Origin: Colwellia sp. MB3u-45 | Lineage (GTDB): Bacteria; Pseudomonadota; Gammaproteobacteria; Enterobacterales; Alteromonadaceae | Assembly (NCBI RefSeq): GCF_014077005.1 | Contig: NZ_JACGVC010000043.1 | Span: forward strand, 59,573-123,572 | Direction of reading: 5' to 3' | DNA: 64,000 bases | Part shown: piece by piece, positions 35,541 through 45,982 of the stretch | How the letters are laid out: every line of letters begins with the position of its first letter | Position numbering within the stretch: position 1 is the first letter of the stretch | Position numbers and translations under genes: made by a program | The notes under the pieces: generated by a model | Seen by the model: only the letters and a program-made list of their open reading frames with translations | Told to the model about the DNA's origin: nothing | The model's database searches: none

Positions 35541-36611
35541 TTATTTAACAACTTCTTCAGTGGCTTTAGTTGTTTTAGCTGCTTTAGCTGGTTTATCTGT
35601 TTCAGCCTCTTCAGGCAGTTTATTTTTTGATAATAACGCTTCACGTAAACGTGTATCAATTTCTTTTGCTATTTTAGGGTTTTCTTTCAAATACTTAGCT
35701 GCGTTTGCTTTACCTTGACCAATTTTGTCGCCTTTATAACTATACCAAGCGCCGGCTTTTTCAACCATTTCATTTTTAACGCCAAGGTCAACTAACTCGC
35801 CTAAACTATTAATACCTTCACCATATAGTATTTGAAACTCAGCTTGCTTAAAAGGTGGCGCTATTTTATTTTTAACCACTTTAACACGTGTTTCATTGCC
35901 AATAATTTCGTCACCATTTTTAACGGCGCCAATACGGCGTATATCTAAACGCACAGAAGCATAAAATTTTAAGGCGTTACCACCTGTTGTGGTTTCTGGG
36001 CTGCCAAACATTACACCAATTTTCATACGAATTTGGTTGATAAAAATAATCATGGTATTTGATTTTTTCAAATTACCGGTTAATTTACGCATGGCTTGCG
36101 ATAACATACGAGCCTGTAAGCCCATGTGTGAATCACCCATATCGCCTTCAATCTCAGCTTTTGGTGTTAACGCAGCCACCGAGTCGACTACAATAATGTC
36201 AATAGCACCTGAGCGAGTTAACATGTCACAAATTTCAAGCGCTTGCTCACCGGTATCCGGTTGAGAAACCAACAATTCGTTAATATCTACGCCCAATTTT
36301 GCCGCATAAACAGGGTCAAGTGCATGCTCAGCATCAACAAATGCACAAATTTTACCATTACGTTGTGCTTCAGCAATAACTTCAAGGGTCAGCGTTGTTT
36401 TACCACTTGACTCTGGACCATAAATCTCAACAACACGACCTAGAGGTAAGCCACCAGCACCTAAAGCAATATCTAATCCTAATGAACCGGTAGAAATTGT
36501 TTCAACGTCCATGGTGTTATTGTCACCTAACTTCATGATGGAGCCTTTACCAAATTGACGTTCGATTTGGCTTAAGGCAGCTGATAATGCTTTTTCTTTG
36601 TTATCGTCCAT
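35541..36611 (-). CDS. recA: Recombinase RecA
   Basis: 356 residues. Walker [11 protein letters not shown] near residue 66, the [19 protein letters not shown] region (loop L1), [19 protein letters not shown] (loop L2 and following strand) and the polymerisation N-terminus [20 protein letters not shown] are intact. The C-terminal tail is unusually Ala/Lys/Thr-rich ([15 protein letters not shown]) compared with the acidic E. coli tail. RecA forms filaments on single-stranded DNA, catalyses strand exchange and triggers LexA cleavage. A ribosome-binding site GGAG is eight bases ahead of the start. The promoter is SOS controlled (see 36661-36688). Divergent from mutS. Confidence 0.99.
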   Translation of the reverse strand: MDDNKEKALSAALSQIERQFGKGSIMKLGDNNTMDVETISTGSLGLDIALGAGGLPLGRVVEIYGPESSGKTTLTLEVIAEAQRNGKICAFVDAEHALDPVYAAKLGVDINELLVSQPDTGEQALEICDMLTRSGAIDIIVVDSVAALTPKAEIEGDMGDSHMGLQARMLSQAMRKLTGNLKKSNTMIIFINQIRMKIGVMFGSPETTTGGNALKFYASVRLDIRRIGAVKNGDEIIGNETRVKVVKNKIAPPFKQAEFQILYGEGINSLGELVDLGVKNEMVEKAGAWYSYKGDKIGQGKANAAKYLKENPKIAKEIDTRLREALLSKNKLPEEAETDKPAKAAKTTKATEEVVK

Positions 36612-36660
36612 TTACTACTCCACGAGGGGTTTAGGTGCTTAATTCGTTTTGATGAAGCAA

Positions 36661-36688
36661 AGTATACTGTATAGTCGTACAGTATCAA
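36661..36688 (-). promoter_or_regulatory. recA promoter with embedded LexA (SOS) box
   Basis: Read on the minus strand, TTGATA (36688-36683) and TATACT (36666-36661) form a -35/-10 pair with a 16-base spacer. The spacer is exactly a LexA box of the form CTG-N10-CAG (plus strand CTGTATAGTCGTACAG, 36667-36682), 55 bases ahead of the recA start. LexA binding here would block RNA polymerase directly. Confidence 0.93.
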
Positions 36689-36953
36689 GGTTTTTATTAA
36701 ATTATTTTATTTAGATATAAAAATAAAATAATTTATAAATTTTAACTATTGAAAAATAACGGTTTTATTAACATAAGTAACTTTATAAATTTTTAACTTG
36801 AAAAGTTACTAATACAGTTATTAGTCGTTAAATAGTGGTTTTATATGATTAGCTTACTGAGCATTTTTCTCAAAAATAGAAAGATTTGATCGCCTGCATT
36901 ATGGCATAATCTATGCCCTTAATACCTTCATCAATTTTAGTTACGGCAGTTCA
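36689..36953. other. AT-rich divergent region recA / mutS
   Basis: The remaining part of the 342-base gap between recA and mutS is very AT-rich. It should hold the mutS promoter, but no clear -35/-10 pair is assigned and no second SOS box was seen. Confidence 0.4.
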
Positions 36954-39521
36954 ATGACAACAATAACAAAAGACCTTTCCTCTCACACCCCTATGATGCG
37001 TCAGTACCTGACTATTAAGGCGGAATTTCCTAATATTTTAATTTTTTATCGTATGGGGGATTTTTATGAACTTTTTTTTGATGATGCTAAAAAGGCATCT
37101 GATTTGCTTGATATCTCATTAACTGCACGTGGAAAAACTGGCGGTAATGCTATTCCAATGGCTGGCGTGCCTTATCATGCGGTGGAAGGCTATTTAGCTA
37201 AGTTAGTCAAATTAGGTGAGTCAGTCGCTATTTGTGAACAAATTGGCGATCCGGCGACTAGCAAAGGCCCAGTAGAGCGAAAGGTAGTACGTGTGGTTAC
37301 ACCTGGCACAGTCAGTGATGAAGCGCTGCTTAGCGACCGACAAGACAATTTGATTGTTGCTGTTCATCAAACACTTCAAGGTTTTGGCCTAGCTTATTTA
37401 GATATGACCAGTGGCCGTTTTGTGCTGGTTGAGCCTAAAACTGAAGAGCAAGTTCAAGCCGAGCTACAACGTTTATCACCGGCAGAATTGTTATATCCCG
37501 AATCATTAGTCGCCACTAGCATTATTGCTGGTCGCAAAGGTTTGCGTCGACGCCCCGATTGGGAGTTTGATTTAGACACCAGTAAAACCTTACTCAATAA
37601 ACAATTTGGTACTCAGTCATTGTCGGGCTTCGGCGTTGAAGATAAACCGCTAGGTATCGCTGCTGCAGGTTGTTTATTTCAATATGTTAAAGATAGTCAG
37701 CGTACTGCACTACCGCATATTAGAGCCATTATTGGTGAAAGCTCATCGACTGCCGTTATCCTTGACGCCGCCACTCGCCGTAATTTGGAATTAACCCAAA
37801 ACCTGCAAGGTGGTAATGAAAATACCCTAGCCGCAATTCTTGATAAAGCCGCTACCCCCATGGGTTCTAGATTACTAAAGCGTTGGTTACACTTTCCACT
37901 GCGCGAGCTAAATACACTAAATAATCGTCAAAATGCAATTGAAGAGATCTTACAGCAAGACTTACCCTTTGAACTCAACGCTAACTTAAAGCAATTTGGT
38001 GACATTGAACGTATTGTTTCCCGTATTGCTTTGCGATCAGCTCGCCCGCGCGACTTTGCACGTTTACGCAATGCCTTAATGCATTTACCTGATTTGCAAA
38101 CACTTATGAATAGCTGTACTCAACCGCATTTAGCGACATTGGTTGAACAGTGTCAGCCTATACCGACAACACAAGCACTATTAGAAAGAGCTATTGTGGA
38201 AAACCCACCGGTATTAATTCGTGACGGTGGCGTTATCGCCCCAGGTTATAATGACGAATTAGATGTGCTGCGAGATTTAAGCGATGGTGCAACCGAGTTT
38301 TTAGCCCAACTTGAAGCACGCGAAAAAGAACGTACCGGCATTCAATCACTCAAAGTTGGCTATAATAGAGTCCATGGTTTCTATATAGAAATGAGTCGCA
38401 CCTCTGCCATTGATGTACCTGATGATTATATTCGTCGACAAACCTTAAAAAATAACGAACGCTTTATTACTAACGAATTGAAGCAACATGAAGAGAAAGT
38501 GCTCTCCGCGCAAAGTAAATTTCTTGCCCTTGAAAAGCGCTTGTATGAAGCGTTATTTGAGCAAATATTACCTGAGTTAGAAAAATTGCAGCTCCTTGCG
38601 CAATCGCTATCTGAAATTGATGTCTTAAATACTTTTGCCGAACGGGCCGAAAGCTTAAATTATGTTAAACCTATACTGCAAGAAGCCAGCGGTATTAATA
38701 TCGAAGCTGGACGTCATGCTGTTGTAGAACAAATGACCGCTGAGCCCTTTATTGCTAATCCAGTAGTGCTAAACAGCAGCCGAGAAATGCTGATTATTAC
38801 TGGCCCTAACATGGGCGGTAAATCTACCTATATGCGCCAAACAGCGTTAATTGTGCTACTGGCACATATAGGCTGTTATGTACCAGCAAGTGCCGCCCAA
38901 ATAGGCATGGTAGATAGAATTTTCACCCGTATTGGCGCTTCTGATGACCTAGCCAGTGGTCGTTCAACTTTTATGGTAGAAATGACAGAAACCGCTAACA
39001 TTTTGCATAATGCCACCAATAAAAGTTTAGTCTTGTTAGATGAAATTGGTCGAGGCACTAGTACCTATGACGGTTTATCACTGGCTTGGGCCTGTGCTGA
39101 AATGCTAGCGATAAAAACGAAAGCTTTCACGCTTTTTGCTAGCCATTATTTTGAGTTAACCTTACTGGCTGAACAAATTGATACTTTAGCGAATGTTCAT
39201 CTAGACGCTGTTGAACATGGTGACAGCATTGTCTTTATGCACACAGTGCAAGAAGGTGCTGCAAGTAAGAGTTTTGGTTTACAGGTGGCGCAACTTGCTG
39301 GCGTACCAAAAAGTGTCATTGTGCGGGCAAAACAACGTTTAGCTGAACTTGAAAATATGCAAGCACCTTCGGTGATGAGTGCTGTTCCCCAAGCTTTTGA
39401 ACAACTGTCTCTCATGGATAGCCAACACCCGGTTGTTGAACAGCTAAGTGCAACAGAGGTGAACGACTTAAGCCCTAAAATGGCCTTAGATTTATTATAT
39501 AAATTAAAAGAATTAATTTAA
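36954..39521 (+). CDS. mutS: DNA mismatch repair protein MutS
   Basis: 855 residues (E. coli 853). The N-terminal mismatch-binding domain includes the Phe-x-Glu motif in [18 protein letters not shown]. Connector and lever domains follow. The ATPase domain has Walker [15 protein letters not shown] with Lys623, the STFMVEM motif, Walker [17 protein letters not shown] and FASHYFELT. The C-terminal tail ends in a helical dimerisation segment ([16 protein letters not shown]). MutS recognises mispairs and recruits MutL. The frame is complete and no interruption is seen. It is followed by a hairpin and by a repeat array instead of a downstream gene. Confidence 0.98.
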   Translation: MTTITKDLSSHTPMMRQYLTIKAEFPNILIFYRMGDFYELFFDDAKKASDLLDISLTARGKTGGNAIPMAGVPYHAVEGYLAKLVKLGESVAICEQIGDPATSKGPVERKVVRVVTPGTVSDEALLSDRQDNLIVAVHQTLQGFGLAYLDMTSGRFVLVEPKTEEQVQAELQRLSPAELLYPESLVATSIIAGRKGLRRRPDWEFDLDTSKTLLNKQFGTQSLSGFGVEDKPLGIAAAGCLFQYVKDSQRTALPHIRAIIGESSSTAVILDAATRRNLELTQNLQGGNENTLAAILDKAATPMGSRLLKRWLHFPLRELNTLNNRQNAIEEILQQDLPFELNANLKQFGDIERIVSRIALRSARPRDFARLRNALMHLPDLQTLMNSCTQPHLATLVEQCQPIPTTQALLERAIVENPPVLIRDGGVIAPGYNDELDVLRDLSDGATEFLAQLEAREKERTGIQSLKVGYNRVHGFYIEMSRTSAIDVPDDYIRRQTLKNNERFITNELKQHEEKVLSAQSKFLALEKRLYEALFEQILPELEKLQLLAQSLSEIDVLNTFAERAESLNYVKPILQEASGINIEAGRHAVVEQMTAEPFIANPVVLNSSREMLIITGPNMGGKSTYMRQTALIVLLAHIGCYVPASAAQIGMVDRIFTRIGASDDLASGRSTFMVEMTETANILHNATNKSLVLLDEIGRGTSTYDGLSLAWACAEMLAIKTKAFTLFASHYFELTLLAEQIDTLANVHLDAVEHGDSIVFMHTVQEGAASKSFGLQVAQLAGVPKSVIVRAKQRLAELENMQAPSVMSAVPQAFEQLSLMDSQHPVVEQLSATEVNDLSPKMALDLLYKLKELI

Positions 39522-39560
39522 AAAAGGGGACTATTTACATTAGCATGCCTATTTTTGGCG

Positions 39561-39596
39561 GCACAGATTAAAGTGTAGATCGGCTTTAATCTGTGC
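39561..39596 (+). terminator. Terminator-like hairpin after mutS
   Basis: A perfect 13-bp inverted repeat (GCACAGATTAAAG / CTTTAATCTGTGC) with a ten-base loop lies 40 bases after the mutS stop. There is no T tract, so it may stabilise the mRNA 3' end or assist factor-dependent termination. Confidence 0.5.
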
Positions 39597-39714
39597 GAGC
39601 TGACAGCATCAATACCGACTTAGAAGAAGGATTACTCACCCTATATTGTCACTCTTGGCACTATGTAGCTTCAATCTTGGACTTTAGTTCATCAAGTTAA
39701 ATAAAATTTAAGCG

Positions 39715-40227
39715 TTGTTGGCAAAATTCCGACCTACGAAAAATATTTGCTGCCGATATTGTTGGCCCATCGAATTAATTGCTCGCTAAACGGTTGACGG
39801 ACTGAAGTCCGACCTACAAAAAAAAGCTGCTGCCGATATTTTTTGGTCTTTCGAGTTAATTGCTTGCTAAATGTTTGACGGACTGAAGTCCGACCTACAA
39901 AAAATAGCTGCTGCTGATATTTGTTGGTCCTTTGAGTTAATTGCTCGCTAAACGTTTGACGGACTGAAGTTCGACCTACAAAAAACAGCTGCTGCTGATA
40001 TTTGTTGGTCCTTTGAGTTAATTGCTCGCTAAACGTTTGACGGACTGAAGTCCGACCTACAAAAAACAGCTGCTGCTGATATTTGTTGGCCCATCGGGTT
40101 AATTGCTTTCTACACGGTTGACGGACTGAAGTCCGACCTACAAAAAACAGCTGCTGCTAATATTGTTGGCCCATCGAGTTAATTACTCGCTACACGGTTG
40201 ACGGACTGAAGTCCGACCTACAAAAAA
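39715..40227. repeat. Tandem array of an 81-bp REP-like unit (about 6.4 copies)
   Basis: The core GACGGACTGAAGTCCGACCT starts at 39796, 39877, 39958, 40039, 40120 and 40200, a period of 81, 81, 81, 81 and 80 bases. A truncated unit precedes it from about 39715. Each core contains the palindrome CGGACT-GA-AGTCCG, and the rest of each unit is conserved too (CAGCTGCTGCTGATAT ... GTTGG ... GAGTTAATTGCTCGCTA). The array fills most of the 848-base gap between mutS and rpoS. Units differ by a few substitutions only. Confidence 0.95.
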
Positions 40228-40313
40228 CATCGGCTGCCGATGGTAATTAGGTCTTAAAATGACCTCCTGATGTAAGTGCATAGGCAGCTACATTACTCAT
40301 GAAATGTAACCTT

Positions 40314-40344
40314 AAAAAAAACCAGCTATCGCTGGTTTTTTTTT
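40314..40344 (-). terminator. Bidirectional terminator at the end of rpoS
   Basis: A 9-bp stem AAAACCAGC / GCTGGTTTT with loop TATC is flanked by A8 on the left and T9 on the right, so it terminates leftward rpoS transcripts and rightward transcripts from mutS. It lies 26 bases after the rpoS stop. Confidence 0.88.
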
Positions 40345-40369
40345 ATTCACTGAACTTTTGACTATCGCA

Positions 40370-41296
40370 CTACTCTCGAAATAGCGCTTCAATCGACAAG
40401 TCTTGTTGACTTAAAATATCACGCAGACGTTTTAATGCTTCAACTTGAATTTGGCGCACACGTTCGCGTGTTAAGCCTATTTCGACACCTACATCTTCTA
40501 ATGTTGCGGCTTCATAGCCTAGCAAGCCAAATCTTCTTGCTAGTACTTCTCGTTGTTTAGAGTTAAGTTCATTCAGCCAATCGACAATGCTATGTTTAAT
40601 ATCATTGGTTTGTAATTTTGTTTCCGGGCTACCAGCTGTTTCATCTGGAATAACATCTAATAAAACTTTTTCACCTTCACCGCCAAATGGCGAGTCAACT
40701 GAAGCAATACGTTCGTTCAAGCGCAGCATTTTACTAACACTTTCCACGGGTACGTTAAGCTCAGAAGCAATGTCTTCAGCCGTTGGCTCATGATCAAGCT
40801 TTTGCACTAACTCACGGGCTGTGCGTAAGTAAATATTAAGTTCTTTGACCACATGAATAGGTAATCGAATAGTGCGAGTTTGATTCATAATGGCGCGTTC
40901 AATGGTTTGTCGAATCCACCAAGTCGCATAGGTTGAAAATCTGAAGCCTCGTTCCGGATCAAATTTTTCAACAGCACGTATTAGGCCTAGGTTACCTTCT
41001 TCAATTAAATCTAATAAAGGTAAGCCACGATTGTTATAACGGCGAGCAATTTTTACCACTAAACGAAGATTACTTTCTATCATACGTTTGCGAGAGCGTT
41101 CATCACCTTTTAAGGCAAGGCGAGAAAAGTAGACTTCTTCTTCGGCGGTTAATAATGGTGAAAATCCTATTTCACTTAAATATATTTGTGTTGCATCTAA
41201 ATTAGACGGGCTCTCTTCAGGTACTTCTACCCCAGTGCTTTTTGGCTTTTCTTTCACTGCAAGATCAGAACATTCTATTTGTTTTTTTATGCCCAT
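40370..41296 (-). CDS. rpoS: RNA polymerase sigma factor RpoS
   Basis: 308 residues. Group 2 sigma-70 features: region 1.2 [21 protein letters not shown], region 2 [42 protein letters not shown] with [16 protein letters not shown] (-10 recognition), region 3, and region 4 [41 protein letters not shown] (-35 recognition). Location after nlpD and the short N-terminal part identify it as RpoS, not RpoD or RpoH. It directs the stationary-phase and general stress response. In relatives the main rpoS promoter lies inside nlpD, and the 85-base nlpD-rpoS gap here is compatible with that. Confidence 0.98.
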   Translation of the reverse strand: MGIKKQIECSDLAVKEKPKSTGVEVPEESPSNLDATQIYLSEIGFSPLLTAEEEVYFSRLALKGDERSRKRMIESNLRLVVKIARRYNNRGLPLLDLIEEGNLGLIRAVEKFDPERGFRFSTYATWWIRQTIERAIMNQTRTIRLPIHVVKELNIYLRTARELVQKLDHEPTAEDIASELNVPVESVSKMLRLNERIASVDSPFGGEGEKVLLDVIPDETAGSPETKLQTNDIKHSIVDWLNELNSKQREVLARRFGLLGYEAATLEDVGVEIGLTRERVRQIQVEALKRLRDILSQQDLSIEALFRE

Positions 41297-41381
41297 GTTA
41301 TATCTCCCTATTTAGCATTAGCTAAATTTACTGACTAATTATTCACATTAACCTCGAGTTATTATTGGTAAATTTTTATTA

Positions 41382-42230
41382 TTATTGTTTCGGCAAATAC
41401 TTCATAGGATTAACTGATTTCCCGCGAAAGCGAACTTCAAAATGAAGCATGACTCTTTCAGCGTCAGTATCACCCATTTTGGCAATCACTTGACCGGCTT
41501 TTACAACTTGCTGTTCTTTGACTAGAATGTGATCGTTATGAGCATAAGCGCTGAGATAATCTTCGTTATGTTTAACGATGACTAACTTGCCGTATCCTTG
41601 TAGCGCATCACCGGCATAAACTACCTTTCCATCTGCAGTTGCTTTCACCGAATCACCGCGTCGCCCCGCAATGTCGATTCCTTTATTTCCTTGCTTTGCG
41701 GTGGAAAAATTATGAATAACTTTTCCTTTCGCAGGCCACCGCCATTTTCTAATTTTTTGTGAAAATGCAGTGTGTTGCTGAACTTTTTTGATGCTTTTTT
41801 GATCAGCTACATTTTTACCATACTCCTGCTTTTTCTTCTGTGCAATAGGTTTTTTTATAACTTTTTGTTTTGACGTATTGAAGGTCTTATTTTTTTGACT
41901 TTTTAAGTTAGCATTAGATTTACTTTTTGTTAACTTTAATTTTTGTTGCGGATAAATATTGTATGGCGCTTTGATATTATTGATCTTCGCTAAGGTACGA
42001 ATATCGACATCTGCACGCCATGCTATTGAATATAAAGTTTCACCTTTCTTAACGATATACTCAGTGCCACTGACGCTATTTTTGAGTCTTTGACTAAGAG
42101 GAAGAGAGCCTTGTACGTCAACAACAGGTGCAGGTTTATTACGACTTGAACAGCCGTTTAACGCTAATATCATTATTAGCGTTAGTAGGTTATTAGTGCT
42201 AAATAAGTTACCTTGCATCCATCTCGTCAT
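41382..42230 (-). CDS. nlpD: Murein hydrolase activator NlpD (LysM + degenerate M23 lipoprotein)
   Basis: 282 residues from the ATG at 42230; the frame is open 19 codons further but these overlap the end of yqaA. A lipoprotein signal (LIMILALNGC) gives a lipidated Cys near residue 27. A LysM domain follows (YIVKKGETLYSIAWRADVDIRTLAKINNI), then a Lys-rich linker and a C-terminal M23/LytM domain. Catalytic zinc ligands are missing: the active-enzyme His is replaced in NKGIDIAGRRGD, and the HxH motif reads MLHFEVR. It therefore acts as an activator of an amidase (AmiC in E. coli), not as a peptidase. Outer-membrane location and septal cell separation are expected from the family. Confidence 0.93.
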   Translation of the reverse strand: MTRWMQGNLFSTNNLLTLIMILALNGCSSRNKPAPVVDVQGSLPLSQRLKNSVSGTEYIVKKGETLYSIAWRADVDIRTLAKINNIKAPYNIYPQQKLKLTKSKSNANLKSQKNKTFNTSKQKVIKKPIAQKKKQEYGKNVADQKSIKKVQQHTAFSQKIRKWRWPAKGKVIHNFSTAKQGNKGIDIAGRRGDSVKATADGKVVYAGDALQGYGKLVIVKHNEDYLSAYAHNDHILVKEQQVVKAGQVIAKMGDTDAERVMLHFEVRFRGKSVNPMKYLPKQ

Positions 42231-42246
42231 AACAAAAATAACGTCC

Positions 42247-42825
42247 TTATCGTGTCGCAATATAGGCAATAATAATAGCGCTAACAACCGACCAACCTAA
42301 GACATCAACCCATTGTCTAATTTTTTGTTCCATCGGCGCTCCGCCCCAACGAATAACACCAGCTACCAGGAAAAATCGCATGCCGCGACCAATCGATGAC
42401 GCTAATAAGAAGGGTAAAAATGCCATATTTAAAAAGCCAGCACTCACGGTAAATAACTTATAAGGGATAGGAGAAAAACCAGCAATAAATACCACCCACA
42501 CACCCCATTCACTAAACCACAACATGGCTTTATCAAAGCGCGCCTGATAACCAAACTCAGTAATTAAGGGTTGGATCCAAGGTTCAAACATCAAATAACC
42601 TAAGCCGTAACCTACCATTCCGCCAAGCACTGAAGCAACGGTAGTTATGGTGGCAAAACGCCAGGCTTTATCGCGCTGCGCCAGTACCATAGGGGCTAAT
42701 AAAACGTCGGGTGGAATAGGGAAAAAAACCGACTCAGCGAAGGTCAGTATCGCTAAAATTCTAGGGGCAAACTTATGCTCAGCCCACTTAAGTGTCCATT
42801 CATATAATGCAGAAAATATTTTCAC
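42247..42825 (-). CDS. YqaA family membrane protein (DedA/SNARE-associated type)
   Basis: 192 residues with four or five membrane segments. Family signatures: FAPRILAILTFAESVFFPIPPDVLLAPMVLAQRDKAW at the N-terminus and GWGVWVVFIAGFSPIPYKLFTVSAGFLNM-like residues in the middle, followed by ASSIGRGMRFFLVAGVIRWGG. It belongs to the DedA-like superfamily, some members of which are undecaprenyl-phosphate or lipid flippases; the role of YqaA itself is not established. It lies between pcm (three bases away) and nlpD, a constant place in Alteromonadales, so it is part of the cluster transcript. Confidence 0.9.
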   Translation of the reverse strand: MKIFSALYEWTLKWAEHKFAPRILAILTFAESVFFPIPPDVLLAPMVLAQRDKAWRFATITTVASVLGGMVGYGLGYLMFEPWIQPLITEFGYQARFDKAMLWFSEWGVWVVFIAGFSPIPYKLFTVSAGFLNMAFLPFLLASSIGRGMRFFLVAGVIRWGGAPMEQKIRQWVDVLGWSVVSAIIIAYIATR

Positions 42826-42828
42826 AAA

Positions 42829-43506
42829 TTATCCTAAAGCGCCAGGTACCAGAGGAACAAAACGAACAGCTTCAATTTGCTGCTCTTTGTATTCATCGCC
42901 ATGACGAGTAATTAATTTTAAAACTTGGTTTTGTTCACCAACAGGAATGATCAAGCGACCGCCATCAGCTAGCTGGGCTAGTAATGCCGCTGGCACTTCT
43001 TTGGGTGCCGCCGTCACTATAATGGCTTGAAACGGGGATTTACTGTGCCAACCTTGCCAACCATCACCATGTTTCATTGCCACATTATGTAAATCCATCG
43101 TGCGTAATCTTCGTTTTGCTTGCCATTGCAACGACTTAATACGTTCAACAGTAAACACCTTGGCTGATAACTGCGCCAATATGGAGGTTTGATAGCCAGA
43201 GCCCGTACCTATTTCTAGAATGCTGTCTGGCACGCCATCAGCAAGTAGCAGCTCTGACATTTTTGCCACTATATAGGGTTGTGATATGGTTTGCCCTTGG
43301 CCAATCGGTAATGCCGTATTGTCATAGGCTTTATGCGCTAGAATTTCAGGCACAAAAATATGCCGAGGCGAACGGGCAATCGCCTGTAATACTTGTTGAT
43401 TTTTGATGCCTTCAGCCAATAGTTTTTGTGCCAGTAATTCTCCACTTCGACTCGACTTTCCGCCGATATTACTGCCTACTCGGGTATTGATATTACTTTG
43501 TCTCAT
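42829..43506 (-). CDS. pcm: Protein-L-isoaspartate O-methyltransferase Pcm
   Basis: 225 residues (E. coli 208). The S-adenosylmethionine motif is [18 protein letters not shown], preceded by [19 protein letters not shown], the substrate-contacting loop of PCMT. The catalytic enzyme methylates isoaspartyl residues arising by protein ageing. About 17 extra, Ser/Gly/Arg-rich residues stand at the N-terminus before the family start ([20 protein letters not shown]). The start overlaps the surE stop by four bases (ATGA), showing translational coupling in the surE-pcm pair, as in E. coli. Confidence 0.96.
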   Translation of the reverse strand: MRQSNINTRVGSNIGGKSSRSGELLAQKLLAEGIKNQQVLQAIARSPRHIFVPEILAHKAYDNTALPIGQGQTISQPYIVAKMSELLLADGVPDSILEIGTGSGYQTSILAQLSAKVFTVERIKSLQWQAKRRLRTMDLHNVAMKHGDGWQGWHSKSPFQAIIVTAAPKEVPAALLAQLADGGRLIIPVGEQNQVLKLITRHGDEYKEQQIEAVRFVPLVPGALG

Positions 43507-44255
43507 AGTGAAAGTTCATTAATCCATTCGGTCATTTTTGCCAGGCTTTTATAAGCGGTCATATCTATGGTTAATGGGGTAATTGATGCATAACCATTGG
43601 CTATGGCATGAAAATCAGTCCCCACGCCAGCATCAAGTTCTTTTCCTAATGGGCCATACCAATAAATATCACGTTGCCAAGGGTCTTGCACCTTTTTCAT
43701 GGTTTCCGCTTTATGGCGGTTACCTAACCGTGTGACTTGAATACCTTTTAATTCATCTAGCGGCACATCAGGTACATTAATATTAATAATTTGATCACTT
43801 GGCAGCGGGTGCAACTGCAAGCGCTCAATAAACTTGGCGGTAACAACGGCAGCAGTTTGAAAGTGTTTGGGATCTGAAGACACTAGTGATACCGCTATTG
43901 CAGGCATACCTAAATGGCGCCCTTCTGTTGCCGCGGCTACCGTGCCAGAATAAATGGTATCGTCACCTAAATTAGCACCGTGATTAATACCCGCCACCAC
44001 TAAATCAGGTTTTGGCTGCATTAATTGGGCGGCACCTAAATGCACGGCATCAGTGGGTGTACCATTGACAGAAATAAAGCCATTTTCTAATGTCTGCGCT
44101 CGTAATGGATTCAGTAGTGTTAACGAATTGCTTGCGCCACTGCAATTTCTATCGGGCGCAACTACGGTTACATCAAATATTTTGGCTAATTCGTCAAAAA
44201 GCACTTTAATGCCATCAGCATGAACACCGTCATCATTACTCAGTAATATTCTCAT
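43503..44255 (-). CDS. surE: 5'/3'-nucleotidase SurE
   Basis: 250 residues (E. coli 253). Metal-binding [16 protein letters not shown] (Asp8, Asp9), the conserved [23 protein letters not shown] and [27 protein letters not shown] are all intact. SurE is a cytoplasmic survival-protein phosphatase acting on nucleoside monophosphates and polyphosphate in stationary phase. Its start lies one base after the ispF-truD stop and its stop overlaps pcm, so all are one transcript. The neighbouring rpoS fits a shared stationary-phase role. Confidence 0.97.
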   Translation of the reverse strand: MRILLSNDDGVHADGIKVLFDELAKIFDVTVVAPDRNCSGASNSLTLLNPLRAQTLENGFISVNGTPTDAVHLGAAQLMQPKPDLVVAGINHGANLGDDTIYSGTVAAATEGRHLGMPAIAVSLVSSDPKHFQTAAVVTAKFIERLQLHPLPSDQIININVPDVPLDELKGIQVTRLGNRHKAETMKKVQDPWQRDIYWYGPLGKELDAGVGTDFHAIANGYASITPLTIDMTAYKSLAKMTEWINELSL

Positions 44256-44256
44256 G

Positions 44257-45981
44257 TTAGCTTTTTAACTCCTTGTTGTTATCTACTGCGCTAGTCTGGG
44301 TTTTAGTTGCAGCCGCTGTGTGCCTGGCTGCACTAACATCAACCCGCTCGGTCATATCTTTATAGTCGATTAACTCACGCATAATGGTGGTGGCATAAGC
44401 ACCTGATGGCAAGAAAAATGACAAGGTTACAACATCGTTATCTACACTAATGTTAGTGTCTTTAATCGTTAAGCGAATACGTCGACGTTCTTGCTTCAAA
44501 CCAAAACGCGGTAAACCTTCGCAAAATTCTGGCTGGCCATCGCCGATGCTTTGCTCAAAAATACGCGCATCGCCTGTGGTCATTAATTCGCCCGCTCCCC
44601 ACATAGAGGCCGTAATATCTAGGTCATGTTCAACTAATCGTGCTTGTAGACTTTCATCGATGACATCAGCGAGAAATACCGACTGTGTTCCCGCTAACAT
44701 CAAGACGTCACCATTCATTAAGCGGTCGAATTTTTGTTGTTCGATGCGTTGGCCAACCATTTGGTTGAAAATCAATGAACGTGCAGCCGATAAATACATA
44801 CCACGTTTTTTCTTGTCTTTAACTTTTTGACCGGAGAATAAGCCTAAGGCTTTTTCAATATTGCCGCCATTGATACCAAAGCGTTGTTCACCAAAATAGT
44901 TTGGTACGCCAAAATTAGTCACTACGTGCCAACGTCTTATTAGCTCGTCAATTTCAGTCACGTCACGTAAGGTGATTTCAAAACGATTACCGTCTAAACC
45001 GCCAATACGCAATTTTTTGTTATGGCGTTTATAGGATAAAACTTCAACACCTTCGATGTTTAAGTCACTTAAATCATAACTTTGCTTACCGGGCACATGC
45101 ACACCAAACCATTGCTCAGTGACCGCAAAGCGATCTTTTAAACCCGCATAGGAAACTAACGATTCTTTCACGGAAAAATATTGCGCTAGTTGCTTGGCAA
45201 CAAAAGCGGTATTGGCGCCAGTTTTTCGAATATGAATAAAAAGATGTTCACCTTCACCACAAGGTTCAAAGGGAATTTGTTCAAATACTTTAAAGTCTGA
45301 CCTATGACGACGCAACAAGCCGGTCGATTTTGGTTTACCATATAAATAGGAAAATTCAGGCAAGGGAGATTGGCTTGGCTCAGCTACTGGCTTATCGCTT
45401 TGAACGGCTGGCTCTGGTGCTTTCAATTCACTTTGAACAGCGGGCTTTGGTACTTTTCTTTTGTCTTGCTTAATCGGCTCTGCAACTGTATTTAACTTAC
45501 TGTTAGGTTCAGTTTTGATCAATAGGACAACAGCATGCACGCTAATGCCTTCTTTGCGACCCACATAGCCTAACTTTTCAGTGGTAGTTGCTTTGACATT
45601 GACTTGTTCGATATCTGCTTGTAAATCTTGTGCTAAACATTCACGCATGGCTAAAAGATGCGGTGCTATTTTTGGTGCTTGCGCACAAACAGTAATGTCC
45701 GCATTACCTAAGCCGTAGCCTTTTCCTTGCATTAAGCCAACCACATGGCGCAATAAAATACGGCTCGATATATTCTCGTATTGGTCATCAGTATCAGGAA
45801 AATGGTTACCAATATCGGCTAAACATAATGCCCCTAAAATGGCATCACATAAGGCATGAATAGCCACATCACCATCAGAGTGAGCAATAAAACCAAATTC
45901 ATACGGAATAACAACACCCGCTAAAACTAATGGCCCTGCACCACCAAATTGATGAACATCAAACCCGTGACCTATTCGCAT
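44257..45981 (-). CDS. Fused IspF-TruD: MECDP synthase / tRNA pseudouridine(13) synthase
   Basis: 574 residues combining two normally separate enzymes. Residues 1-158 are IspF: metal ligands Asp8, His10 and His42 ([17 protein letters not shown]), FPDTDDQY and the [16 protein letters not shown] end; it makes 2-C-methyl-D-erythritol 2,4-cyclodiphosphate. Residues about 159-213 are a Pro/Glu/Lys/Val linker with a repeated PAVQS motif. From about 214 the TruD domain begins ([17 protein letters not shown]), with catalytic Asp283 in [14 protein letters not shown], and modifies U13 of tRNA-Glu. In relatives the two genes usually abut or overlap. No stop, Met, GTG or TTG start was seen in the linker before TruD, so a fusion and not a shifted start is indicated. 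Both active sites appear complete. Confidence 0.95.
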   Translation of the reverse strand: MRIGHGFDVHQFGGAGPLVLAGVVIPYEFGFIAHSDGDVAIHALCDAILGALCLADIGNHFPDTDDQYENISSRILLRHVVGLMQGKGYGLGNADITVCAQAPKIAPHLLAMRECLAQDLQADIEQVNVKATTTEKLGYVGRKEGISVHAVVLLIKTEPNSKLNTVAEPIKQDKRKVPKPAVQSELKAPEPAVQSDKPVAEPSQSPLPEFSYLYGKPKSTGLLRRHRSDFKVFEQIPFEPCGEGEHLFIHIRKTGANTAFVAKQLAQYFSVKESLVSYAGLKDRFAVTEQWFGVHVPGKQSYDLSDLNIEGVEVLSYKRHNKKLRIGGLDGNRFEITLRDVTEIDELIRRWHVVTNFGVPNYFGEQRFGINGGNIEKALGLFSGQKVKDKKKRGMYLSAARSLIFNQMVGQRIEQQKFDRLMNGDVLMLAGTQSVFLADVIDESLQARLVEHDLDITASMWGAGELMTTGDARIFEQSIGDGQPEFCEGLPRFGLKQERRRIRLTIKDTNISVDNDVVTLSFFLPSGAYATTIMRELIDYKDMTERVDVSAARHTAAATKTQTSAVDNNKELKS

Positions 45982-45982
45982 A

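Noticed and set aside
39715..40227. Possible CRISPR array
   Set aside because: The whole 81-base unit is conserved; there are no unique spacers, and no cas gene is nearby.
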